DNA from: Desulfoscipio gibsoniae DSM 7213
GTDB lineage: Bacteria; Bacillota; Desulfotomaculia; Desulfotomaculales; Desulfallaceae
Direction of reading: 5' to 3'
Assembly (NCBI RefSeq): GCF_000233715.2
Contig: NC_021184.1
Span: forward strand, 2,938,001 to 3,002,000
Length of the DNA stretch: 64,000 nucleotides
Numbering within the stretch: the stretch's first letter is position 1; each line of letters begins with the position of its first letter. Below the pieces are notes generated by a model. It was not told where the DNA came from. It saw only the letters and a list, made by a program, of their open reading frames with translations, and searched no databases. Both the position numbers and the translations under genes were made by a program. Below are positions 18,179-27,267 of the stretch, in pieces.

Positions 18179-18385
18179 CTAAACAACATACGGCCCGGCA
18201 TAAAAGCCTATAAGCTCAGCACCGGCTTCTATCTGGATGCCATCAACCATATATGTATTCTGCGATACAATAAAACTGGCCTCGCTGCCTGCTTTATTAT
18301 CCAATTTTATCAGCTTTGCCCTCTATATACATATAGTCGGTAATTTCTTTACCAGAATCTTTGCAGCTCATTTTAAGTATATTAA
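18179..18385 (-). pseudogene. 3' remnant of an uncharacterised protein gene, frameshifted
   Basis: The minus strand reads KDSGKEITDYMYIEGKADKI, then after a frameshift LDNKAGSEASFIVSQNTYMV, ending in GFYAGPYVV and a TAG stop. The pattern resembles C-terminal domains of copper-amine-oxidase-N-like surface proteins of Desulfotomaculum relatives; this is recognition by eye. The rest of the gene is gone, replaced by an IS4-type relic. Confidence 0.45.
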
Positions 18386-18387
18386 GA

Positions 18388-18490
18388 ACAATCTTGAAAG
18401 AAAAACTCGTATTAACTGATGAAGCGCTTCAAGAAGCATTAATCTATTTTTTTGACGCTCTCCCCAGCTATTTCAAGGCAAAGATGTCTC
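18388..18490 (+). pseudogene. C-terminal relic of an IS4-type transposase
   Basis: The plus strand reads TILKEKLVLTDEALQEALIY followed by FFDALPSYFKAKM. This matches in kind the C-terminal tail of the intact transposase at 3356-4756 (LLSEEQIQHFLDTFFEQLPAFLKSSL region) but is clearly another element. Only about 34 codons remain. Confidence 0.5.
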
Positions 18491-18538
18491 TTTCAGATCT
18501 CTCTCATTTGTTGCAAAATCAAAAAAGATACGTCAACC

Positions 18539-18811
18539 CTATATTTTGCCATCAGTTATTTCCTGCCGGATGTCTCGCATGACATCTTCAAGTGGACGCT
18601 TTCTGCCCCCTATTACCGCCGCCCTGCCCTCATCAAGCAGACGGTAAAGTTCGAGTTTGCCGTTGAGCATCTCATAGGTCTCAATGCTCATAACGACCAA
18701 ATCTCCCTGTCCATTTTTAGTAATAAAGATGGGCTCTCTGCTTTCATGACAGAACGTCGAAATTTCATTGTATTTGTTCCTTAAGTCCGTGCTGGATTTA
18801 ATATTTGGCAT
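18539..18811 (-). CDS. Phd/YefM-family antitoxin without a visible toxin
   Basis: The predicted protein is 90 residues. The N-terminal part (MPNIKSSTDLRNKYNEISTF, then EPIFITKNGQGDLVVMSIETYE) is the Phd/YefM DNA-binding fold; the C-terminal half is the toxin-binding region. It starts at 18811 after AGGAGG. Such antitoxins neutralise a RelE/Doc-type toxin encoded directly downstream, but here the downstream side is a transposase relic, so the toxin gene has been lost. It may be an orphan or act on a toxin elsewhere. Confidence 0.82.
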   Translation of the reverse strand: MPNIKSSTDLRNKYNEISTFCHESREPIFITKNGQGDLVVMSIETYEMLNGKLELYRLLDEGRAAVIGGRKRPLEDVMRDIRQEITDGKI

Positions 18812-18984
18812 GAAACCAACCTCCTGGCCCAATCTAAATATATATACACGAATTTCTTTAGCTCATCAAGCCTGAGTAAACGAGTTTGAATGAGAAAGAA
18901 TAAACAATGTACACTTTATTCTAACACAAAAAGCAAAGAAGCCAACTGCTGTTGATCATAGTCTCGACTTCTTTCGATAAAAAA

Positions 18985-19071
18985 ATTGGTGGAGGCGGGC
19001 CGCTTGTCGATGTATGCACAGTCAGAGACTTTCCTATTATATCCTTATATTACAGCGGTCCACGGCCTTAA
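18985..19071 (+). pseudogene. C-terminal tail of a serine recombinase (copy 1)
   Basis: The frame reads IGGGGPLVDVCTVRDFPIIS and ends LYYSGPRP-stop. A near-identical tail lies at 59066-59149, where preceding codons (IERFVDKVIV) identify a large serine recombinase C-terminus. Nothing of the catalytic domain remains here. Confidence 0.5.
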
Positions 19072-19218
19072 TCTTTCTCTTTATAATCGTTCTAAAAGTG
19101 TTTTAATAATCTAATTGTCAATATATTCATTTTTGTCATCGCTGCCAAAAAGGTTTGCCATCATATGGATAATCCTGCTAATAAAAGGCAACTGGCCTGT
19201 TGGACTTAAATGAGTCAT

Positions 19219-19477
19219 TCAGGCTGCCACATACACCCCTTTCACTCTGGCATAGTAAATACGCAGGAACTTATTTAACGCAACGATTTTGGCAACTTTT
19301 TTTGGCTTCCCTTCAGTTTCTTTCTTAAGCATATACTGGTAAACAGCATCATCTTTATTCGGTTTACTAATCTTTAAGGCGAAGTAATTTAGCGATCCAC
19401 TCAGCATCTTTAACATCGGTTTTGCGGTCAGGCACGTTTTTTATGTGTTTAGGGTTTCCACCAATAGTTTTATGTTG
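19219..19477 (-). pseudogene. IS110-family transposase relic with internal deletion
   Basis: The upstream part reads NPKHIKNVPDRKTDVKDAEW, the N-terminal RuvC-like region of IS110 transposases. After a frame change the next part reads KPKKVAKIVALNKFLRIYYARVKG, the family C-terminus. The middle of the gene is deleted. Only a decayed remnant is left between the recombinase tail and the aminotransferase gene. Confidence 0.6.
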
Positions 19478-19597
19478 CCTTTTTCTTTTCGGCTGTTAAC
19501 TATTTACAGGTACTCTCCGGACTTTTTTGCGCGAGCAAACATGGGGGTGCCATCCTGTTTTATAATGAGACATTGTATAACATAGATCTCACCAAGC

Positions 19598-20938
19598 CTA
19601 GTTTTTCAATATCCCGTCGACAATCTCCTTAGTTGTGGCTATGAAACTATCGATGTCTTCATCGGTCATTGGTGTTGAAAGAGCGAGCTGTCCACGATGT
19701 ACCGGGAAGAATCCACGTGTAGCTGCTTCTAATGCGAAAATTAAGATGGCATCATTATTTGCATATCTCCAAAAGTCTCTGTGGGTTGTTATTTGTCTTC
19801 CGTTTTTGTCTGTGAATGCATACGCAATATATGAGCCTTCTCCGTATACCATAAATGGATAATTCTTCCGATTGGACCATGCATTGAGTTCATCTTTAAT
19901 TCGTTTGGCAAGCCCGTTTAATCTATCATAGGCAGCCTCATCCATAACTTCAAGACAGGCTATCCCTGCTGCGGCGGCAAGGTTATTACCGTGGTGTGTA
20001 CCGGAAATTCCAACGATACCTTTTTCGAGGACCTCTAAAATTTCAGCTTTCCCACCTACTGCACCTAGAGGAAGGCCTCCACCAATAATTTTTCCCATTA
20101 TTGTGAGATCCGGCTTTACTCCATATAAGCTCTGCATTCCATGATAGTTAATCCGCAAGGTGATTGTCTCATCAAAAATCAACACGATGCCAAGCTCTTC
20201 TGTTAGGGCACGAATGCCTTTAACAAATTCCTGATCCAGCACAACGATACCGCCGGCTCCTGATTGCAGTTCCATAAAGAGGCATGCTATATCGGCAGCA
20301 TTCTCTCTCAGAATCTTCTCACAAGCTGCAAGGTCATTCTGCGGCAGTATAATAGTGTTTTCAACAATATAAGAGTTAATTCCCCCAGAGTCAGCCATAG
20401 GAACAGGACGATCATCAGGGCCAGCCATAGAAGGATCGGGATGTGCTGATACACAAAGATCTTCAATAAATCCATGATATCCGCCTTCCATTTTGGCTAT
20501 CTTAGTTTTTCCGGTATATCCTCTTGCGATTCTAGCTGCACTGATACAGGATTCGCTGGCTGAACATGAAAATTTGACCTTTTCAACGGATTCAATACGT
20601 GAGCAAATAATCTCCGCCAATTTGCTCTCATACTTCATAGGATTTCCCAATGAAAAACCTTTTGGAAGGACATCCTTAATGGCGTTGTTAATCGCGGGAT
20701 TATTATGACCAAGGATACTAACCGAAAAATTGTTATTCAAATCAAGCAGCTTATGTCCATCAATTGTGTAAATATACGCCCCATCACCATGGTCAACGAA
20801 AATTGCATGAGGCCCGTAATTAAAGGTCTGCCTGCTGTAACCGTTGGGAACCTTTTTTCTGCATTTCTCTGTAAATTCCCTGGAAATTTTGAATTTTTCT
20901 GAAAACCTTGCCATACTACTTTCAGCTGTAATTTTCAT
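19598..20938 (-). CDS. Class III PLP aminotransferase/aminomutase (HemL-like)
   Basis: The protein of 446 residues resembles glutamate-1-semialdehyde aminomutase: FVDHGDGAYIYTIDGHKLLDLN near residue 50, CSASESCISAARIARGYTGK (cofactor phosphate loop) near 125, LIFDETITLR near 255, and IMGKIIGGGLPLGAVGG, whose lysine should bind PLP. Catabolic relatives act on amino acids or amines, and a heme role is unlikely without hem neighbours. It stands alone, with a TetR regulator 560 bp upstream and a truncated transposase between them. An operator-like repeat lies near 21400. Substrate unknown. Confidence 0.85.
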   Translation of the reverse strand: MKITAESSMARFSEKFKISREFTEKCRKKVPNGYSRQTFNYGPHAIFVDHGDGAYIYTIDGHKLLDLNNNFSVSILGHNNPAINNAIKDVLPKGFSLGNPMKYESKLAEIICSRIESVEKVKFSCSASESCISAARIARGYTGKTKIAKMEGGYHGFIEDLCVSAHPDPSMAGPDDRPVPMADSGGINSYIVENTIILPQNDLAACEKILRENAADIACLFMELQSGAGGIVVLDQEFVKGIRALTEELGIVLIFDETITLRINYHGMQSLYGVKPDLTIMGKIIGGGLPLGAVGGKAEILEVLEKGIVGISGTHHGNNLAAAAGIACLEVMDEAAYDRLNGLAKRIKDELNAWSNRKNYPFMVYGEGSYIAYAFTDKNGRQITTHRDFWRYANNDAILIFALEAATRGFFPVHRGQLALSTPMTDEDIDSFIATTKEIVDGILKN

Positions 20939-20989
20939 AGAACTCTTTTCCTCCTTAATTATATAAAATAGTCTCTTGTCTTAAAACCG

Positions 20990-21169
20990 CATGAAACGTA
21001 CCAAAACTATATCATCGAACAACTGCAACAATACTATGCCGGTGGACTACTAGTTCTCGTAAACAAGGACTGGTCCATTATTACTAAGCTCTGGATCACG
21101 GACCTGTCTGACATCATAACGTCACTAAACCGCTGGCAGCTCAACGGTCTGATCCCTACCAGACACTAG
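20990..21169 (+). pseudogene. N-terminal fragment of a transposase
   Basis: A 60-codon open stretch reads HETYQNYIIEQLQQYYAGGL, LVLVNKDWSIITKLWITDL, then stops after NRWQLNGLIPTRH. The pattern of a GLLVL strand, a DWS motif and LW-TDL is the start of a group of IS4/IS1182-like transposases. It lacks a start codon and the catalytic domain. It lies between the aminotransferase gene and its likely control region. Confidence 0.45.
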
Positions 21170-21395
21170 GAACGCAATTTCATAATTGTTTTTACCCTCA
21201 CAGCTATCATTTTTAAATCAATTCCTTTTTTTCCAGCTCATCAGCAACATTACCCAACAAAACCCCCTCCCTATTCGAAAATCATGCTTATACTCGGTAC
21301 TGCCAAACTTTTGCATAATGTCCTAAAATAATAAGCACAATAAACCTCCCTTCCCGTCGTCAAGAAAATATTCTAGCCAATTACTTTATAACATT

Positions 21396-21411
21396 GAGAG
21401 TGAACGCTCTC
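21396..21411. promoter_or_regulatory. Operator-like inverted repeat
   Basis: GAGAGTGAACGCTCTC is a near-perfect inverted repeat, similar in its GAGAG/CTCTC arms to the palindrome in front of the TetR gene (22158-22191). It may be a second binding site for the same repressor, controlling the aminotransferase downstream on the minus strand. Confidence 0.45.
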
Positions 21412-21498
21412 TCTCCTTCATGTTATATACTGGACAAAGGCAAGTATCCCCTGGGGTAACTTCACCTTTGACCGGCCAATCTTCTCAAGTATTTTGTA

Positions 21499-22146
21499 CT
21501 AAATAATTATGTTAAGGGCCTGCCTAAGAGAATCTAAGATGATCTGCATTCTCTCGTCCACGGAAAACCTTCTTCCTGATGCCGAATAGAAAGAATCAAA
21601 CCTATTGGAGTGGTATTCACAAACGAGCGAGTAAGCGAAGAAGGTCGTAAAACTGTCAATCAGGTAAGCTGCCGCTTCGTTACTGATATTCTTATTTATT
21701 TCTCCGCGGCTTTTACTCTCCTCAATTAGTTTGATAGTGTACCTACTTGCCATAGTTTCAATTTTTTTAGAGGCGTTTGCCGCAAATCTTCCCATTGAAG
21801 GTGAACCTAAATCGCAGTAGATTCTTAAATAGTCACAATATTCTTTGTTAAACTGAACATTTGCAGTTAAAAAGCTACCTATTGAATCAAAAATTGATTT
21901 TCTGCTAACGGTCATTGTCGAAAACAATTCATTTTCAAGGAGATAAACGCAGTTATCCACTACCGCTAAAAACAAATCTTCCTTATCCTTGAAATATTTA
22001 TAAAGAGCTCCATTAGAGATCCCAGCTTTCTCACAAATTTTGGAGATTCGCGCAAAATGGTATCCTTCCTCCGCAAACACATTGGCAGCAGCGTTTAAAA
22101 TAGCCTGTTGTCTATCTGGAGACAGCTTTTCAAATGCCTGTAGCAT
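21499..22146 (-). CDS. TetR/AcrR-family transcriptional regulator
   Basis: The protein of 215 residues has a typical N-terminal helix-turn-helix: ILNAAANVFAEEGYHFARIS followed by ICEKAGISNGALYKYFKDKE. The C-terminal ligand domain is unassigned. The ATG at 22146 follows AAAGGGGG by a short spacer; the longer frame runs back through the operator and is not likely. A perfect 15-bp-arm palindrome lies 12 bp before the start, indicating autoregulation. The closest candidate target is the class III aminotransferase gene. Confidence 0.88.
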   Translation of the reverse strand: MLQAFEKLSPDRQQAILNAAANVFAEEGYHFARISKICEKAGISNGALYKYFKDKEDLFLAVVDNCVYLLENELFSTMTVSRKSIFDSIGSFLTANVQFNKEYCDYLRIYCDLGSPSMGRFAANASKKIETMASRYTIKLIEESKSRGEINKNISNEAAAYLIDSFTTFFAYSLVCEYHSNRFDSFYSASGRRFSVDERMQIILDSLRQALNIII

Positions 22147-22157
22147 ACTTACCCCCT

Positions 22158-22191
22158 TTAATAGAGAGAGAGTGCTCTCTCTCTCTATTAA
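22158..22191. promoter_or_regulatory. Perfect palindrome, probable TetR operator
   Basis: Two 15-bp arms (TTAATAGAGAGAGAG and its exact complement) are separated by 4 bp and sit just upstream of the TetR ribosome-binding site. TetR-family repressors usually bind such sites to control their own gene. Confidence 0.65.
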
Positions 22192-22215
22192 GTAAAAATA
22201 CCTTTTTTCCCACAC

Positions 22216-22664
22216 TATTCTTTACTCAGAATATAAATCAAACCTAAGGTTCCCGGCAATAGTACTGTCCTAAATTGTAGAAAAAAAGGGCTAATTGGTT
22301 AAAAACTTCAACTAAATGGTTACGCTACGATTTAGAGGTGCCGGTGAATAACGGTAAAATAATTATTGCGCTATGGTATACTGAGCCACCTTTTAAAACC
22401 CCAATATCAAAGGGTTATAAAGACAGGGACAATATTAAATTTATGAAACAGCATCGGAATTAAGGGTTTCAGGCATAAACTTTTCATAGTGGCCTAAAAT
22501 TTTAGTGGACCTAATACCCTTGTGTCGGGAATCGAAGTTTATTACTGGTTGGCCTTAGACCTTGTTAAAACGAACGGCACCAACTCAGCGATATCAACGG
22601 TGCAAATTTATAAAGATCCTTCGCTCTGCCACAGCCCGCTAGGGTGGCGACGATAAAGACTAGC
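22216..22664. other. Intergenic stretch without an identified gene
   Basis: No intact ORF or clear RNA. A plus-strand stretch around 22290-22460 is open for some 50 codons and may be a gene remnant, but I cannot name it. Confidence 0.25.
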
Positions 22665-24647
22665 CTAACATGTAATTTGATATTGTTTCATTTTTTTATA
22701 CAGCGTTCCCCGTGAAATCCCTAACCGTTTGGCCGTCTTCGTTATATTGTAACGACATTCATATAAGGCCATCTCGATTTCACTCCTTTCACCGTCGAGG
22801 ACTTCCAAGCATCGCTCTCCAAATGAGGTAATTGGCTCCACGCTTGTGCTTTCATTTTTTGATTCTGTAGATTCCACTAACGCGTCTGGTAAATGACATG
22901 GAAAGATACGGTCATCGTCAGAAAAGACAGCGGCATGTTCTATCGCATTTTTCAGTTCCCTTACATTTCCAGGCCAATCGTACGAAAGCAATATATCTAC
23001 CGTCTCCGGCATCAAACGATTGACAAACGGACCGTTTCTATGCTTTCGCAAAAAATACTCTGCCATCGTTACGATATCCTCTTTCCGTTCCCGCAACGGG
23101 GGTACTTTTAACTCTACAGCATTTAAACGGTAATAGAGATCCAAGCGAAATTTCCCTTCTTTTGTCGCTTGCTTCAGTTCCCGATTGGTAGCAGCAACCA
23201 CCCGGATATTCAGTGAACGGGGACGGTATTCGCCAATGCGGGTAACTTGTCTTTCCTGCAGCACTCGGAGCAGCATCGCCTGGGTAGAAAGGGGAAGTTC
23301 TGCTATTTCGTCAAGAAACAGTGTGCCGCCATTCGCTGCCTCAAAAAGCCCTTTTTTACCCTCTTTCAGACCGCCTGTAAACGTCCCTGGTGCATATCCA
23401 AACAACTCGCTCGCTACCAGATCATGGGTAAATGCGGCACAGTTGACGGCGATAAACGGTTTGAGCCTTCTTAAGCTGTTGTGGTGTATATATTGCGCAA
23501 GTAATTCTTTACCTGTTCCGCTTTCTCCTATCAAAAGCACAATCGTATCTCGCACTGCGATCTTTTTCAATTTTTTCATCATTTTCAGCCAACGGGGTGA
23601 TTTGCCGACAATTGCCTCAGATGTCGAGCCGGTTACCGTTGACAATATAGGGTTTAACGAAATCTCACTACTGGATTGCGGTTTATATTTAATAGTGTGC
23701 ACCTTGCCGGTGCGTTTGTGCTGACGCCGCATCTGGATAAGGGCACCGATAATTCGATTTTGGTAATATACCAATTGAAGACAACCATCCGAAAGATCAG
23801 GCAAAAAAGATAGGAGATGCTCTTCGTGCGCCGATGGTGGGGAAAGTTCCGATTGCGCTACACGCGTTTGGAAGTAATGAGACCAATCGAATCGGTCGAT
23901 CCAAGAACGATAAGGGATGGTGTCAGAATCATTACTTAGCACAATCTGACCATCGATATCGACAGCAACAAGCAAATCATCTGCAATCCGCGTTTTTTTC
24001 TCTAAGTAAGCGTTCTCAAGAAAAAGTTTATGAATCTGGAATTGACCGAAAATTTCGATCTCCATGCTTTTTGCCAACGCTGCTATCAAAATCAATGCAT
24101 TGGAAGGAAAATCTTGCGGAAGACAGGTTAGATCCAGTACACCAATCACCTTTCCATTGATCGGATGGCAAATCGGGATACCAGCGCAGGAAAAAATATG
24201 CCATGTTTCACAGAAATGCTGCACACTATGGATGGTAATCGGCTTACCGACCACTAGCGTGGTGCCAAACGCAGTTGTTCCGCACAACTCCTCACTCCAT
24301 ACCGATCCCGGAACCGTATTTACGGATTTTAACATTTCTAATAGACCGTCCTTGGCGAACACACTAAGAATCCTTCCTTTATCATCAGCTAAAATAACTG
24401 AGTATTTATTATTAAAGAACGATTCTATTTTGGGGATGACTGCCTGAAAAGCATGAACTAGTAAACTTGACTTTTTCAGCACTTGTATTTCCGTTGAACT
24501 GAGCACTTTAGGCGATTTACATAAATGCGGATTTACATTGTATGATAAACTTCTTTTCCACGATTCAGAAATTATCGGTGGAACTTTGGATGTAACTCGT
24601 CCAATAGAAAGAAATTCGTCTCTCGCCCGAATTAAATCTTTGTGCAT
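22665..24647 (-). CDS. Sigma-54-dependent transcriptional activator (AcoR-type)
   Basis: This is a three-part enhancer-binding protein of 660 residues: an N-terminal GAF-like sensor (about 60-210, as in AcoR), an AAA+ domain with Walker A GESGTGKE near 372 and Walker B TLFLDEIAEL near 440, and a C-terminal Fis-type helix-turn-helix (ITKTAKRLGISRGTLYKKM). The sigma-54 contact loop reads GTFTGG instead of the usual GAFTGA. Such proteins bind upstream inverted repeats and open sigma-54 promoters in response to a small molecule or alcohol/aldehyde. Five sets of TGAACA-type repeats in this window are candidate sites. A decayed copy of its C-terminus lies at 50236-50465. Confidence 0.93.
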   Translation of the reverse strand: MHKDLIRARDEFLSIGRVTSKVPPIISESWKRSLSYNVNPHLCKSPKVLSSTEIQVLKKSSLLVHAFQAVIPKIESFFNNKYSVILADDKGRILSVFAKDGLLEMLKSVNTVPGSVWSEELCGTTAFGTTLVVGKPITIHSVQHFCETWHIFSCAGIPICHPINGKVIGVLDLTCLPQDFPSNALILIAALAKSMEIEIFGQFQIHKLFLENAYLEKKTRIADDLLVAVDIDGQIVLSNDSDTIPYRSWIDRFDWSHYFQTRVAQSELSPPSAHEEHLLSFLPDLSDGCLQLVYYQNRIIGALIQMRRQHKRTGKVHTIKYKPQSSSEISLNPILSTVTGSTSEAIVGKSPRWLKMMKKLKKIAVRDTIVLLIGESGTGKELLAQYIHHNSLRRLKPFIAVNCAAFTHDLVASELFGYAPGTFTGGLKEGKKGLFEAANGGTLFLDEIAELPLSTQAMLLRVLQERQVTRIGEYRPRSLNIRVVAATNRELKQATKEGKFRLDLYYRLNAVELKVPPLRERKEDIVTMAEYFLRKHRNGPFVNRLMPETVDILLSYDWPGNVRELKNAIEHAAVFSDDDRIFPCHLPDALVESTESKNESTSVEPITSFGERCLEVLDGERSEIEMALYECRYNITKTAKRLGISRGTLYKKMKQYQITC

Positions 24648-24770
24648 AGATTAACCTCCTTCCTACGGTTACCGAACCAATCACCTCGTTTTTGGCGGTT
24701 GCCATATTGTTCGTTAAATCCGCCAGAATGATGTCTGCTCAATTGCTGCGGTTACCTGTTGTATTCCACT

Positions 24771-24829
24771 GCCAACTACATTGAAGTTAATGCCCTTCTC
24801 CACAAGCCGACATATGCTTGGGATACCAC
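24771..24829 (-). pseudogene. Short AOR 5' fragment (third copy)
   Basis: About 19 codons match the AOR gene around its YVGLGGRALTS region (here degenerate), directly joined to a copy of the AOR leader at 24836-24983. The start codon and first codons are deleted. It is the smallest of three copies of the AOR 5' region. Confidence 0.6.
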
Positions 24830-24835
24830 ACAAAA

Positions 24836-24983
24836 AAAGGAGGAGATAATCAATGTATCTCCTCCTTTGCGCAATGGCAGGCATGAAAATTGCTCTTCAT
24901 ACCTTTCGTTTGCATATTCCCAGAGGGAACATGCAAATCGGAGTGATTTTAGAAAAATTAAGCCATCTTCAATACTTATATAA
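24836..24983 (-). ncRNA. Structured AOR leader, copy 1 (candidate Moco/Tuco-type riboswitch)
   Basis: It shares with copies 2 and 3 the stretch from AAAGGAGGAGATA through GGCAGGCATGAAAATTGC to CGGAGTGATTTTAGAAAAAT. Here the AAAGGAGGAGATA arm has a perfect complement 7 nt away (terminator or sequestering stem). It is not followed by an intact AOR gene. Confidence 0.4.
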
Positions 24984-25169
24984 TTTCATTATAATACATC
25001 CTTTTTTCACATTCTAGTGGAATTTTCTATATATTTAAAAAACTCCTCAGCTTATTTGCATGAGGGATTTTGTGGGTTGGGATAACTAAAAAGCAGTTGT
25101 TAGGTAAGCGCCAAGTATTATACACTTGTACACCAAGCAAGATTTGGGGTATTCTAATTCAAAGGATGT

Positions 25170-25243
25170 TGGGGAAACAACCAAGCCGGTGATACGCTCG
25201 GATAACGGGCCACAGTATATCAGCAATATATTAACAGACCGGT
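25170..25243 (+). pseudogene. IS3-type transposase relic (integrase core piece)
   Basis: The plus strand reads TTKPVIRSDNGPQYISNILT DR and then stops. IRSDNGPQ is the second catalytic-Asp motif of IS3/rve integrases. No other part of the element is recognisable. Confidence 0.5.
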
Positions 25244-25292
25244 GAATATAATTACAGGCATATTAGCCGTTTATTGAAGCAGAGACCCTTAA

Positions 25293-25392
25293 CCTGGAGC
25301 GCAGGCTGTGTTAGTTAGCCTGGCTGGCATAGGGATATGTCTTAGTCCACATCTCGTTATCCCTTGGAAACACAGCCTGCAGAGGCTCCAGG
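25293..25392. other. Long inverted repeat, ~100-nt folded structure
   Basis: CCTGGAGC-g-CAGGCTGTGTT pairs with AACACAGCCTG ... GCTCCAGG across about 60 nt. The interior holds a second stem (AGGGATA/TATCCCT). There is no ORF. It lies between an IS3 relic and the 3' end of the AOR gene. It could be a mobile element end, a stable RNA or a bulky terminator. Confidence 0.45.
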
Positions 25393-25497
25393 TCATCGAG
25401 GCTCAAGCTAATTATCTTTTGAAATTATATGATACTAAGAGCTATTAATATCAGGTGACCAATTTGGGGGTGTCAAGTCATTTCTTAAGAACCATTA

Positions 25498-27222
25498 TTA
25501 GAAGTTGTATAACTCATCAATTTCTGCACCAGTAAAGTCCCAAGTAGTGTTGTGTGGAGCACATTCTTCACTCAAGAACTCAGGTAAGCGGTCATGTGCA
25601 TTAGAAAAACCAGCAGCTTTATTGAACTCTTTTTCTGTTTTAATTATTAATTTGCCAAGCTCATTTACATTATCACAGGTTAATTCTAAATTATATTGTG
25701 CATTGATTAGATCTACAATTGCCTGAAAAGTATCCGGAAAATCTAATATTGGGAAGGCAACAAACAAACACAATCCTGTGCTGTCTAAAGCAGCGGTTGC
25801 TATCTGCAAGTTTCTAGATAATTCCACCTGACCTGCTTTGCCTAAAGGATTGACTTCTCCACCAATTTTTAAAAGGTTAGTACCAACTGTATAACCGGCA
25901 GTGTGATCGGCACCCTGAGTGGATGTTGCATAGGTTATCCCCATTCCCTTAATAGCCCGGGGATCATATGCGGGAATACTCTGCCCTTTTACAGTTGGTA
26001 CCCTTGTTATCCCATATGCCTTACCAGTCAAATCGGCACCATTTCCCAAAATTCTACCTAGCGGACTAGCTTTAGCCACTTCCTCTTCTAATAAACGAAT
26101 TACAGCTTTACCATCACCAAAATTTATTATGCCTGCATCCATGGCAACAGCAGTAGTTGCAGCCATTTCAATAGTGTCGATGCCAATGTCATCACACAGC
26201 CAATCAATTCGCGCAATGTCATCTAAATTATCTATACAACAGTTGGCACCGAAGCCCCAAATTGTTTCATATTCAAATCCGGAAGTCACATAATTGCCCT
26301 CTGCATCATTGTAGACTTGAGAACACTTAATAATACAACCTGTACAACAGCCATGTGTCGGTTTGCCGTTACGTTTAACAATTGTATCATACATCGTTTC
26401 CCCACATATTTTCTGAGCACCGTCAAAACGACCTGTTCGGAAATTCCTGGTTGGCAGTCCCCCGGCCTCGTTAATAATATTTACCATTACATTAGTTCCA
26501 TAGGTAGGGATGCCTTCACCGGTTACGGGATGCTTTTTTATGTTATTTGCCAGACGACGGGCAGCTTCTTTAAACTTCTCAGGCTGGGCAATTGCCAAAC
26601 CTTCTGCATCTCTATCATCAATGACAATAGCCTTAACTTGTTTAGAGCCCATAACAGCACCTAGACCACCACGACCGGCGCTTCGTATATTACCATCAAG
26701 ATCCTTAACAGAAATATTGGCTGCGCTCATCTTAGCCTCTCCAGCCTGACCAATGCCTATAACCCCAACCTTCTCACCGTACATACTAGATAGTTTTTTA
26801 AATGCTGTATAGTTTCCTAACCCGACCACTTCGTTTTCTTCAACAACTGATGCACCATTTTTGTCAATCTTAATAGTGTAAAACTTTTCCCCAGTTGGTT
26901 TCCCTTCGATCACTAAGGCCTTTATCCCCAATTTAGCTAGTTTCTGTGACGATGTTCCCCCAGCATTACTCTCTTTAATTGTCCCTGTTAAAGGGCTCTT
27001 TGCTCCTACAGACAAGCGACCGGTGTTAGGAGCCATTGTTCCAGTAAGCAATCCCGGGGCGAAAACCAGCTTATTGTTTGGCCCAAGGGGATGACAGGTA
27101 GGTCTAACTTCATTTGCAACTATCATTGAAGTTAATGCCCTCCCCCCCAAGCCGACATAATCTTGGGGTACCACTTCCTCTAATACACTCAAATCGGTCA
27201 TGTTAATGCGTAAAATCTTCAT
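25498..27222 (-). CDS. aor: Tungsten-type aldehyde ferredoxin oxidoreductase (AOR)
   Basis: 574 residues long, matching the AOR family: N-terminal KILRINMTDLSVLEE, the GGRALTS turn, SGGT-like NAGGTSSQKLAKLG, the pterin-binding RSAGRGGLGAVMGSKQVKAI, and the [4Fe-4S] ligands CCTGCIIKC (C-x2-C-x3-C, near 290) with a later Cys in GLCLF. AOR enzymes hold a bis-pterin tungsten or molybdenum centre and oxidise aldehydes to acids with ferredoxin, or run in reverse. A structured leader and, upstream, a decayed alcohol dehydrogenase gene and a sigma-54 promoter precede it. The first ~93 codons are duplicated at 50487-50763. Substrate range unknown. Confidence 0.94.
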   Translation of the reverse strand: MKILRINMTDLSVLEEVVPQDYVGLGGRALTSMIVANEVRPTCHPLGPNNKLVFAPGLLTGTMAPNTGRLSVGAKSPLTGTIKESNAGGTSSQKLAKLGIKALVIEGKPTGEKFYTIKIDKNGASVVEENEVVGLGNYTAFKKLSSMYGEKVGVIGIGQAGEAKMSAANISVKDLDGNIRSAGRGGLGAVMGSKQVKAIVIDDRDAEGLAIAQPEKFKEAARRLANNIKKHPVTGEGIPTYGTNVMVNIINEAGGLPTRNFRTGRFDGAQKICGETMYDTIVKRNGKPTHGCCTGCIIKCSQVYNDAEGNYVTSGFEYETIWGFGANCCIDNLDDIARIDWLCDDIGIDTIEMAATTAVAMDAGIINFGDGKAVIRLLEEEVAKASPLGRILGNGADLTGKAYGITRVPTVKGQSIPAYDPRAIKGMGITYATSTQGADHTAGYTVGTNLLKIGGEVNPLGKAGQVELSRNLQIATAALDSTGLCLFVAFPILDFPDTFQAIVDLINAQYNLELTCDNVNELGKLIIKTEKEFNKAAGFSNAHDRLPEFLSEECAPHNTTWDFTGAEIDELYNF

Positions 27223-27267
27223 ACCAGAACCTCCCGTTATTAATATTTAAATTTATAAATCTAGCGC

